64,000 bases of DNA from Mycolicibacterium cosmeticum. GTDB taxonomy: Bacteria > Actinomycetota > Actinomycetes > Mycobacteriales > Mycobacteriaceae. A model generated the notes under the pieces. It worked only from the letters and a program-made list of their open reading frames with translations, was not told where the DNA came from and ran no database searches. Each line of letters begins with the position of its first letter. The stretch's first letter is position 1. Where the stretch lies: contig NZ_CCBB010000001.1 in the NCBI RefSeq assembly GCF_000613185.1, forward strand, positions 2,418,001 to 2,482,000. The letters are read 5' to 3'. Positions 56,207-64,000 of the stretch are shown here, one piece after another. Both the position numbers and the translations under genes were made by a program.

Positions 56207-56979
56207 CGCAACACTCCCGAGGAGATCCGGTCCGACCACCACAACCCGAGGCAGCACAGTGTCACCCCGACCGCCAGCAGCCAGCCGCCGGCGCCACCCG
56301 ACAACAGAAAGCGCAGCGAGTCGGCACCGATGAGCTGACCGAGCGCGATGCCGAGCACCGGCATACCGGCCAGGATCGTGGCGGTGGTGCGGGCACCGGC
56401 CATTCCGGCCTCGACCTTGACCGCGAACCGCTCCCGCTCGACGATGTCCCGGTGCGCCGCCCGCATCAACGTGGCGATGGCGAGACCATGGACGTGGGCC
56501 AGCTGCCAGCAGACCGCGAGTCGCTCCCAGTGGGCGGGCACGGCGGCGCCGCGGCCGGCCGCCCGCAGCCCGGCGGCGACATCGGCGCCGAGCCGTCCTC
56601 GGGCCGCCACGCCGTGCAGCGCCGCGGCCACCGGCCCGTCGACTTCGGCCGCCGCCACATCGAAGGCCGTGACGGGATGCGCGCCCACCCGCAATTCGCC
56701 GACCAGCACATCGAGGGCGTCCCGCAGGGCCGCCGCCTCGGACCGTGCACGGGCCCGGCGTCTGCCCCGGTGGCGCCGCGCCAGCACCGTGCAGACAAGC
56801 ACACCGGCGGCGACCGCGGTGCCCGCCGGGAGCAGCATGACGGCCGCGATCGCGACCGGTGCCGCGCCCCACCACGGTGATATCCGCGGACGATGCCAGT
56901 CCGGCAGGCCCAGCCGCAGGCGAGCGGCCGGCGGGGCGACGGTCAAGGCTGCGGCCAGCAGCAGCATGGCGGTGCTCAT
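56203..56979 (-). CDS. TadB-type membrane protein (type II secretion F domain, Rv3658c-like)
   Basis: 258 residues: two N-terminal helices (1-20 and around 45-68), an Arg/Ala-rich cytoplasmic T2SSF domain (LRDALDVLVGELRVGAHPVTAFDVAAAEVDGPVAAALHGVA) and two C-terminal helices. It forms, with the TadC-type protein, the inner-membrane platform for the TadA ATPase. The ATG at 56979 overlaps the TadA stop (ATGA-type). Confidence 0.88.
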   Translation of the reverse strand: MSTAMLLLAAALTVAPPAARLRLGLPDWHRPRISPWWGAAPVAIAAVMLLPAGTAVAAGVLVCTVLARRHRGRRRARARSEAAALRDALDVLVGELRVGAHPVTAFDVAAAEVDGPVAAALHGVAARGRLGADVAAGLRAAGRGAAVPAHWERLAVCWQLAHVHGLAIATLMRAAHRDIVERERFAVKVEAGMAGARTTATILAGMPVLGIALGQLIGADSLRFLLSGGAGGWLLAVGVTLCCLGLWWSDRISSGVLR

Positions 56980-58136
56980 CGGGGGGACCTGTCGTGGAGC
57001 AGACGCATCAGGGCCGACGCGCCGGGCCCGAATCCGTCGTCGGCATGCCATGCGGTGTCGGCGCTCACCCAGCCGTCGGCGGCGCGGTCCAGCACCGCGA
57101 TCTCGAGCAACCGCCGACGGCCGGTGCCGGTCCGCTGCACATGCAGCACCACCTGGACCGCCGCCGCCAGTTGGCTGTGCAGCCCCGCACGATCCAGCCC
57201 GCCGGAGCCGGCCAGCGCCTCGAGCCGGGCGGGCACCTCGGCGGGGCGATTGGCATGTACGGTCCCCGCTCCCCCGTCGTGACCGGTGTTGAGCGCCGCG
57301 AGCAGGTCGACCACCTCGGCCCCGCGCACCTCGCCCACGACGATGCGGTCCGGCCGCATCCGCAGCGCCTGCCGCACGAGGTCACGCACCGCGACCTCGC
57401 CGACGCCTTCGACATTGGCCCCGCGCGCCACCAGCTTGACCACATGCGGATGCCGGGGTGCCAGTTCGGCGGCATCTTCCACGCACACGATCCGCTCGGC
57501 CGGGTCGATCGCGCCCAGCAGCGCCGCCAGCAGGGTGGTCTTCCCGGCGCCGGTACCGCCGGAGACGAGGAACGCCAGCCGGGCCCGCAGGATCGCGTCG
57601 AGCAGCCGCGCCGCCGGTTCGGCGATGGCGCCCGCGGCGATCAGGGCACCCAGGTCCTGGTCGGCGGGTCGCAAGACGCGCAGGGACAGGCAGGTGCCGG
57701 CCGCCGCGATCGGCGGTAGCACCGCGTGCAGGCGTACCGGATCCTCGCCCAGGCAGGTCAGCTGGCCGTCCACCCACGGTTGGTTCTCGTCGAGGCGGCG
57801 GCCCGCGGCGAGGGCCAGCCGCTGCGCGAGGCGGCGCACCGCGCCTTCGTCGGCGAAGCGGATCTCGGTGCGCGCCAATCCTTCTCCACGATCTACCCAC
57901 ACCGCGTCGGGTGCGGTCACCAGGACATCGGTGGTGCCGGGCAGGCGCAGCAGGGGGTCCAGCGGCCCGGCGCCGGTGAGCTCGGTCTGCAACACCCGCA
58001 TGGTGGCGAGGACATCGGTGTCACCGAGCAGGCCACCGGATTCCGCGCGGATCGCGGCGGCCACGATCGCCGGGCGCAACGGCGCCGCCTCGACCGCGAG
58101 CCGCTCCCGGACCCGGTCGATCAACGAGGCCGTCAT
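56976..58136 (-). CDS. tadA: TadA/CpaF-type secretion ATPase (Rv3659c-like)
   Basis: A 386-residue hexameric ATPase powering pilus assembly. Walker A is GGTGAGKTT, the Asp box and Walker B lie around IVCVEDAAELAP and RPDRIVVGEVRGAEVVDLLAALNTGHDG, and the C-terminal part contains the Arg-finger region. The N-terminal part matches the CpaF entry domain (LGDTDVLATMRVLQTELTGAGPLDPLL). The ATG at 58136 overlaps the upstream gene's stop. It is the only catalytic subunit of the locus. Confidence 0.93.
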   Translation of the reverse strand: MTASLIDRVRERLAVEAAPLRPAIVAAAIRAESGGLLGDTDVLATMRVLQTELTGAGPLDPLLRLPGTTDVLVTAPDAVWVDRGEGLARTEIRFADEGAVRRLAQRLALAAGRRLDENQPWVDGQLTCLGEDPVRLHAVLPPIAAAGTCLSLRVLRPADQDLGALIAAGAIAEPAARLLDAILRARLAFLVSGGTGAGKTTLLAALLGAIDPAERIVCVEDAAELAPRHPHVVKLVARGANVEGVGEVAVRDLVRQALRMRPDRIVVGEVRGAEVVDLLAALNTGHDGGAGTVHANRPAEVPARLEALAGSGGLDRAGLHSQLAAAVQVVLHVQRTGTGRRRLLEIAVLDRAADGWVSADTAWHADDGFGPGASALMRLLHDRSPR

Positions 58137-59215
58137 CGCGGCACCGCCACCGGTTGCTGCCGCAGCACGGTCAGCACCCGGCCGGCCGCTGCCGCGAGCG
58201 GTGATCGGGCGCGGATCCGGAGACCGCCGTGCTCCATCGTGGTGGCCAACCCGGGTTGCGGCCGCATCGAGGCCAGGAGCGGCACGCCGATGGTGCGCGC
58301 CACGTCGGTGGCCCGCAGGCCGCCCGGCGCCGGTCCACGGACCACCACACCGATATTGGGGTTGACGGTGCCGGCCCACCCCGCGATCACCCCGGAGGCC
58401 GCGGTGGCCCGCACATCCGCGGGGGTGACGAGTGCCACGAGGTCGGCCGCCCGCAGGGCCGTCTCGGTGGCGGTTCCCGGCCGGCGCGCGACGTCGCAGA
58501 CCACCGTCACCCCGGCTCGCCGGCCCGCGTCGATGACCGAGGCCAGCGGGGCGGGCGCGACCGGGGTACCGGTACGCGCACCGGACAGCACCGTCACCCC
58601 GCGGCGTGCCGGCAACGCGTCGCGCAGTGCGGCGTATTCGAGCCGGCCGTCATTGAGCGCGAGATCAGGCCAGCGCAAACCTGTTTCGTGCTCGCTGCCC
58701 AGCACCAGGTCCAACCCGGCACCCCACGGGTCGGCGTCGACGAGCAGCGAATCGACGGCCGCCTGGGCCACCGCGGCGGCGAACACCGAGGCGCCCGCGC
58801 CGCCGCTACCCCCGAGCACCGCCAATACGGGACCGCGGCGCACACCCGTCCCGGGCGCTTCGGGAGCCGCCGTCAGCGCAGCCATCAGCACCCCGTCCTG
58901 GCCGGGCAGCTGCAGCACCCGCTCGGCGCCGACCGCCACCGCCGATTCCCAGTCCGCACGGCAATCGGCTTGGGACAACAACAGCACCCGGTCGCGCCGC
59001 GGCAACCCGCGGGCCACACAGCGATCGGCCGCCAGGCGATCCACCAGCACCACCGGCGCGCCCGTCCACACCGCGCTGCTGGACGGTTCGGTCGCGTGCA
59101 CCACCCGGACCCCGGCGGCTGCCGCCACCCGGTCGACGTCGTCGCGGGCCGCCACGTCGCCCAGCAGCGCCAGGACCGAGGTGGTCGGAACCGGTGTGGT
59201 CGGTGCTGGGGTCAC
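58133..59215 (-). CDS. CpaE-like/Ssd-type MinD-family protein (Rv3660c-like)
   Basis: A 360-residue protein with an N-terminal receiver-like domain and a C-terminal deviant MinD/ParA domain. The P-loop region LAVLGGSGGAGASVFAAAVAQAA lacks the final Lys, while LLVDADPWGAGLDLVLG and VTVVCDVARRP follow the family. In Tad loci of other bacteria CpaE positions the pilus; the mycobacterial homolog was described as a septum-site protein. GTG at 59215 is the start chosen; the Pro-rich extension upstream to 59533 is a shadow. It is the first gene of the seven-gene Tad operon. Confidence 0.85.
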   Translation of the reverse strand: MTPAPTTPVPTTSVLALLGDVAARDDVDRVAAAAGVRVVHATEPSSSAVWTGAPVVLVDRLAADRCVARGLPRRDRVLLLSQADCRADWESAVAVGAERVLQLPGQDGVLMAALTAAPEAPGTGVRRGPVLAVLGGSGGAGASVFAAAVAQAAVDSLLVDADPWGAGLDLVLGSEHETGLRWPDLALNDGRLEYAALRDALPARRGVTVLSGARTGTPVAPAPLASVIDAGRRAGVTVVCDVARRPGTATETALRAADLVALVTPADVRATAASGVIAGWAGTVNPNIGVVVRGPAPGGLRATDVARTIGVPLLASMRPQPGLATTMEHGGLRIRARSPLAAAAGRVLTVLRQQPVAVPR

Positions 59216-59632
59216 CTGTTCACTGTGCGAACAACCGGCGAATGTGCGCCAGGCCTCGAGAAGAATCTGTGGATGAAACCCGAACTGTGCATAAACCGCC
59301 GACAGCGGCTGACCGAGAACGGCATTCCGCAACGCGGGGGAGATTGACCGTCGATGCGGCGGCGAGACACCCCGAGAAAAGGGACGACCCCCGCCAGGGG
59401 GGGGAGGAGGCGGAGGTCGTCGTGTATCAGCCCCGGGGGGTCGGGCTGATCCACACCCAGCATAAGCCGGGTAATGCTCACTATACACACGGGTCAGTCG
59501 TGTGGCGCAAGTTGAACTTGCCTGTGAACGCACTTGAGAACGGAAAATCCAGCAGTCGGCAACACCTGGCGTGAGCTGCCACTTTCCCAGCTATGGGAAT
59601 GGGTTCCCGCGGGCCGGGCATATGCTGGGCCC
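59216..59632. promoter_or_regulatory. 417-base divergent region Tad operon / HAD hydrolase gene
   Basis: Non-coding. It contains a G-run (59396-59404), an 8-bp inverted repeat ATCAGCCC/GGGCTGAT (59426-59433 with 59443-59450), the palindrome TTCCCA-GCTA-TGGGAA (59584-59599) centred about 42 bases before the next gene, and the TATGCT -10 (59621-59626) six bases before the GTG at 59633. Confidence 0.5.
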
Positions 59633-60499
59633 GTGACGGTTTCCGACCGGGCCGACGATGCGCCCGCCGCCGCTGATGGCCGCGCCGAATCGGGGCAACC
59701 GATCCGCACGGCGGCGTTCTTCGATCTCGACAAGACGGTGATCGCCAAGTCCAGCACTCTGGCGTTCAGCAAACCATTCTTCGAACAGGGGCTGTTGAAC
59801 CGGCGCGCGGTGCTGAAATCGTCGTACGCACAGTTCCTGTTCCTGATGTCGGGCGCCGACCACGAGCAGATGGACCGGATGCGGACCTACCTGACCGATA
59901 TGTGCACCGGCTGGGATGTCGAGCAGGTGCGATCGGTGGTGGGCGAGACCCTGCACGACATCGTCGATCCGTTGGTGTTCGCCGAAGCCGCCAACCTGAT
60001 CGCCGACCACAAGCTGTGCGGACGCGACGTCGTCGTGGTGTCGGCGTCCGGCGAGGAGATCGTCGCGCCGATCGCCCGGGCGCTGGGCGCGACGCACGCC
60101 ATGGCCACCCGGATGGTCGTCGAGGACGGCAAGTACACCGGCGAGGTCGCGTTCTACTGCTACGGCGAGGGCAAGGTGGAGGCCATCCGCGAGCTTGCCG
60201 CGCGCGAGGGCTACGCGCTGGAGCACTGTTACGCGTACTCGGATTCGATCACCGATCTGCCGATGCTGGAGGCCGTCGGGCATCCGTCGGTGGTCAATCC
60301 CGACCGCGCGCTGCGCAAGGAAGCCGGGGCGCGGGACTGGCCGGTGCTGACGTTCAGCCGGCCGGTTTCCCTGCGGGACCGGATCCCCGCGCCGTCGGGA
60401 GCGGCCGTCGCGACCACGTTCGCGGTCGGGTTGAGCGCGCTGGCGGGCGGGGCACTGACATATTCACTGTTGCGCCGGTTCATGTTTGGCGACCGCTGA
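59633..60499 (+). CDS. HAD-IB family phosphatase with C-terminal helix (Rv3661-like, SerB-related)
   Basis: A 288-residue hydrolase. The nucleophile motif is AAFFDLDKTVI (DxDKT), motif II is VVVVSASGEEI, and motif IV is CYAYSDSITDLPML. A C-terminal hydrophobic segment (TTFAVGLSALAGGALTYSLL) may anchor it in the membrane. Relatives hydrolyse phosphoserine or phospholipid head groups; the substrate is not known. The GTG at 59633 is fixed by TATGCT exactly six bases upstream; earlier in-frame codons (from 59534) precede the promoter and cannot be used by that transcript. Confidence 0.88.
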   Translation: MTVSDRADDAPAAADGRAESGQPIRTAAFFDLDKTVIAKSSTLAFSKPFFEQGLLNRRAVLKSSYAQFLFLMSGADHEQMDRMRTYLTDMCTGWDVEQVRSVVGETLHDIVDPLVFAEAANLIADHKLCGRDVVVVSASGEEIVAPIARALGATHAMATRMVVEDGKYTGEVAFYCYGEGKVEAIRELAAREGYALEHCYAYSDSITDLPMLEAVGHPSVVNPDRALRKEAGARDWPVLTFSRPVSLRDRIPAPSGAAVATTFAVGLSALAGGALTYSLLRRFMFGDR

Positions 60500-60605
60500 T
60501 CAGACCGATACGACACTCGGTCGTAGTGTCGGGGCCGCCGTAACGATCTGGAATCGGCATCAATTGACCCTTGATGTGACTGCGGTCACGTAGTACAAAT
60601 GGAGT

Positions 60606-60916
60606 CACGGAAGCGCGGTAAGGCCAAGGCCACGCCGGAAGAGAAGGCGTAGTCTCCCGAGCCGAGCTCCCCAGCACGGATCCCGGCACCCACGCGGAGC
60701 ACATACCGCGATAGAGGTAAAAGTGTTGCGGGCCTGCGGAATTGCGATAGCGGATGACATCGACGGTCCTTTGGGTGGGATCGCAGACACAGCGCACCGC
60801 AAGAACGCCGAGGCCACCCACGCAACCCACAGAGCACGCTTGGTAACCGGAGTCCGTGCTAGCGGGCGGCGAGCCGAATCAGATGCAGGTCTGATACCGG
60901 AGCGCCGCCCGTTTTT
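60606..60916 (+). ncRNA. Ms1/MTS2823-type small RNA (RNA polymerase-binding)
   Basis: The interval between the Rv3661-like and Rv3662c-like genes is where M. tuberculosis MTS2823 and M. smegmatis Ms1 lie; Ms1 is about 300 nt and binds sigma-free core RNA polymerase in stationary phase. Here a promoter-like TTGATG (60571-60576), 17 bases, TACAAA (60594-60599) would start RNA near 60606. A 9-bp GC stem CGGGCGGCG/CGCCGCCCG (60863-60871, 60903-60911) followed by TTTTT ends it at about 60916, giving about 310 nt. An alternative -10 TAGTCT at 60650-60655 would give about 255 nt. No open frame covers it. Identity rests on location, size and signals, not on aligned sequence. Confidence 0.75.
60863..60916 (+). 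terminator. intrinsic terminator of the Ms1-type RNA
   Basis: The outer stem CGGGCGGCG/CGCCGCCCG encloses a second hairpin ATCAGA-TGCAGG-TCTGAT (60878-60895) and is followed by TTTTT (60912-60916), the only canonical U-run terminator seen on the plus strand. Confidence 0.9.
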
Positions 60917-60928
60917 ATGTTGCCCGGC

Positions 60929-61672
60929 CTACTTCTTCGCCGCCTCGGCGATCGAAAGTGCTTCTCGCGCACCGGAATGCAGGGCCTGGTTGCTCAGCAC
61001 CAACCACGCTCCCAGGCCGTTCGGTGTGCCCGAAGCGAACCCGCGCGCGGCCGCCCGATAGTTACCGGACTGCTTCATCCAGAATATCTCCGGCACCCCG
61101 AGGCCGTGCGGATCCAGCCCGCTGGACATCGTGATCAACCGCGACACCGCGCGGGCCACCACACCGTCGGCGACCCCGAACGGGGCCAGGGTCAGCAGTT
61201 CCCCGTGCGCCACCGCCGCCAGCACGAAGGCCGGCACCTTCGTCCCGCCGGTCACCAGGTCGGCCAGCAGTTCCAGCCGCGGACCCACCTCGGGATCGGG
61301 GCGGGGCCGGCCCAGCCGCTCGTCGTCGTCGACCAGGTCGGCGGCGGCCAGCGCGTGCAGCCGGGCCAGCGCCTGCAGCGGGGCCCGCTTCCACACGCCC
61401 ACCAGCGCGGTGGCCCCGCCCTCCAGCGCCTCGGCCACCCGCAGCGCACCGGCCAGCACCGGATCCGGTTGCCCGGAATCGGACAGGCCCAACGCGCCGC
61501 CGTCGAGCACCGAGGAGGCCCGGGCCGCGCGCAGCGAGGCTTCGGCCGCCGTCGCCGGCCAGCCGCGCAGGTTGGTGCGGTGCCGGTGCGCCCGGCCCAG
61601 CGCCTCACGCGCCTCCTCGCCGGCGGCCGCCACGCCCTCCAGTTCGGCCAACGGTGCAAGTGGATCGGTCAT
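60929..61672 (-). CDS. Rv3662c-like protein, degenerate Fic-fold candidate
   Basis: A 247-residue, Ala/Leu-rich helical protein. The segment AEASLRAARASSVLDG looks like the start of Fic proteins (usually SSxIEG), and LLTLAPFGVADGVVARAVSRLITMSSGLDP resembles the Fic core HPFxDGNGRxxR but lacks the catalytic His and has changed the nucleotide-binding DGN. If the relationship holds, this is an AMP-transferase-like fold without activity. The ATG at 61672 follows TAGCGT by seven bases. It is divergent from acs and convergent with the Ms1-type RNA. Confidence 0.78.
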   Translation of the reverse strand: MTDPLAPLAELEGVAAAGEEAREALGRAHRHRTNLRGWPATAAEASLRAARASSVLDGGALGLSDSGQPDPVLAGALRVAEALEGGATALVGVWKRAPLQALARLHALAAADLVDDDERLGRPRPDPEVGPRLELLADLVTGGTKVPAFVLAAVAHGELLTLAPFGVADGVVARAVSRLITMSSGLDPHGLGVPEIFWMKQSGNYRAAARGFASGTPNGLGAWLVLSNQALHSGAREALSIAEAAKK

Positions 61673-61796
61673 CGGGGTTACGCTAGCGGACCGCTGACCA
61701 CCGATTCTCCGACCGTTCATCGCAGCGGTCCTGCCGCCCGCAGCAGGTTGTGACGCTCCAACACTCCTGCAACGTTCGGTGACTACGCTCACACCC
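61673..61796. promoter_or_regulatory. divergent promoter region Rv3662c-like / acs
   Basis: TAGCGT (61685-61680) serves the minus gene with a seven-base gap. TACGCT (61784-61789) lies seven bases from the acs ATG. The 124 bases leave no room for the dppABCD genes found here in M. tuberculosis. Confidence 0.55.
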
Positions 61797-63758
<1,962 letters not shown>

Positions 63759-63772
63759 GCAAGCCGGCCCAA

Positions 63773-63797
63773 GGCGAGCGAAGCGACGGGAGATGGC
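63773..63797. repeat. dispersed repeat, single copy related to the 39196 array
   Basis: GGCGAGCGAAGCGACGGG, then AGATGGC, differs at one base from the matching part of the 30-bp unit at 39196. It lies between the stops of acs and the convergent protease gene. Confidence 0.85.
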
Positions 63798-63798
63798 C

Positions 63799-64000
63799 TC
63801 AGGGGACGGGAACGAATCCCGTCCCCGGGCGGCTCTTCGCCGCGATATCACCGAGCACCGCGTTCATCGACACGGTGACGGCCGGGGTGTGCAGCGGCAC
63901 GTACTTCACGATGCAGGTCGGCAGGTCCTCGGTGAAGGCGCCGTGGATCATGCCCACCAGCCGGTTGTTGACGGTGACGGGTGCACCGGAATCGCCGGGC
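63799..64000 (-). CDS. trypsin-like serine protease, C-terminal part (Rv3668c-like)
   Basis: The last 67 codons of a gene that continues beyond the right edge. The visible sequence contains the catalytic-serine motif PGDSGAPV, then NNRLVGMIHGAFTEDLPTC, and ends VPLHTPAVTVSMNAVLGDIAAKSRPGTGFVPVP, as expected for the secreted/envelope protease that follows acs in mycobacteria. His and Asp of the triad and any signal peptide are outside the window. A perfect 10-bp hairpin (63802-63826) lies over its last codons. Confidence 0.85.
   Translation of the reverse strand, partial: PGDSGAPVTVNNRLVGMIHGAFTEDLPTCIVKYVPLHTPAVTVSMNAVLGDIAAKSRPGTGFVPVP

Noticed and set aside
59343..59533. Pro-rich N-terminal extension of the CpaE-like protein
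   Set aside because: The Pro run is the translation of a G/C tract; homology starts near the GTG at 59215, and the region also holds palindromes typical of a control region.
59534..59632. Longer HAD hydrolase starting at 59534
   Set aside because: The TATGCT -10 hexamer and the TSS at 59633 lie downstream of it, and the extra residues do not resemble the family.
61749..61775. CRP site upstream of acs
   Set aside because: TGTGAC is followed by AACACT rather than GTCACA, so only one half-site matches; too weak to call although acs is a plausible cAMP target.

Overview
The window looks like a chromosomal segment of a rapidly growing mycobacterium (Mycolicibacterium type). DNA is uniformly GC-rich. 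Recognisable genes follow the order I recall for the M. tuberculosis Rv3610c-Rv3668c interval: ftsH, ephA, lpqG, hpt, tilS, Rv3626c, Rv3627c, ppa, then Rv3630, ppgS, Rv3632, galE1, Rv3635, then tRNA-Thr, Rv3644c, Rv3645, topA, Rv3647c, cspA, Rv3649, Rv3651, the Rv3654c-Rv3660c Tad locus, Rv3661, an Ms1/MTS2823-type RNA, Rv3662c, acs and Rv3668c. Ortholog names are from memory of those proteins; no search was run.

Layout. 1-8725: conserved block with ftsH (start only), ephA, lpqG, a molybdopterin oxidoreductase, the hpt-tilS-metalloprotease-DacB cluster and inorganic pyrophosphatase. 8.8-33.5 kb: accessory block. It carries two purine-ring catabolism genes, a serine hydrolase, a nine-gene minus-strand operon (peptide-type ABC importer, TSUP permease, IclR regulator, glucarate dehydratase, 2-hydroxyacid dehydrogenase), a second hydroxyacid dehydrogenase, LysR and TetR regulators, and a three-gene operon that completes the oxidative aldarate route to 2-oxoglutarate (aldehyde dehydrogenase, KdgD, second enolase-superfamily dehydratase). 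It ends with a 1294-residue Pls/PosA-type single-module peptide synthetase translationally coupled to an M1 metallopeptidase. 33.5-43.6 kb: flippase-like protein, ppgS and DUF2304 protein, TetR and D-aminoacylase-like genes, galE1, a large membrane protein whose N-terminus is a 3 x 30-bp tandem repeat, a TetR/acyltransferase divergon, and an orphan gene beside tRNA-Thr. 43.7-53.4 kb: DNA polymerase III delta', class III adenylate cyclase, topoisomerase I, an Rv3647c-like protein, CspA, and an SF2 helicase. 53.6-59.2 kb: Rv3651-like protein and the complete Tad/Flp pilus-type locus. 59.6-64 kb: HAD hydrolase, Ms1-type RNA, a degenerate Fic-like protein, acetyl-CoA synthetase, and the end of a serine protease.

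Three points stand out. First, the synthetase adenylation pocket reads D-A-E-S-I-G-T-V-V-K by hand alignment. That is close to the lysine code as I remember it, and the gene overlaps a metallopeptidase gene, so a homopoly-amino-acid synthesis/turnover pair is plausible. Second, the 11.5-27.7 kb region forms a self-contained aldarate uptake and degradation system with duplicated dehydratases and its own regulators. Third, at least 18 genes show TANNNT-N6/7-RTG, the signature of leaderless transcription, and this fixes many start codons.
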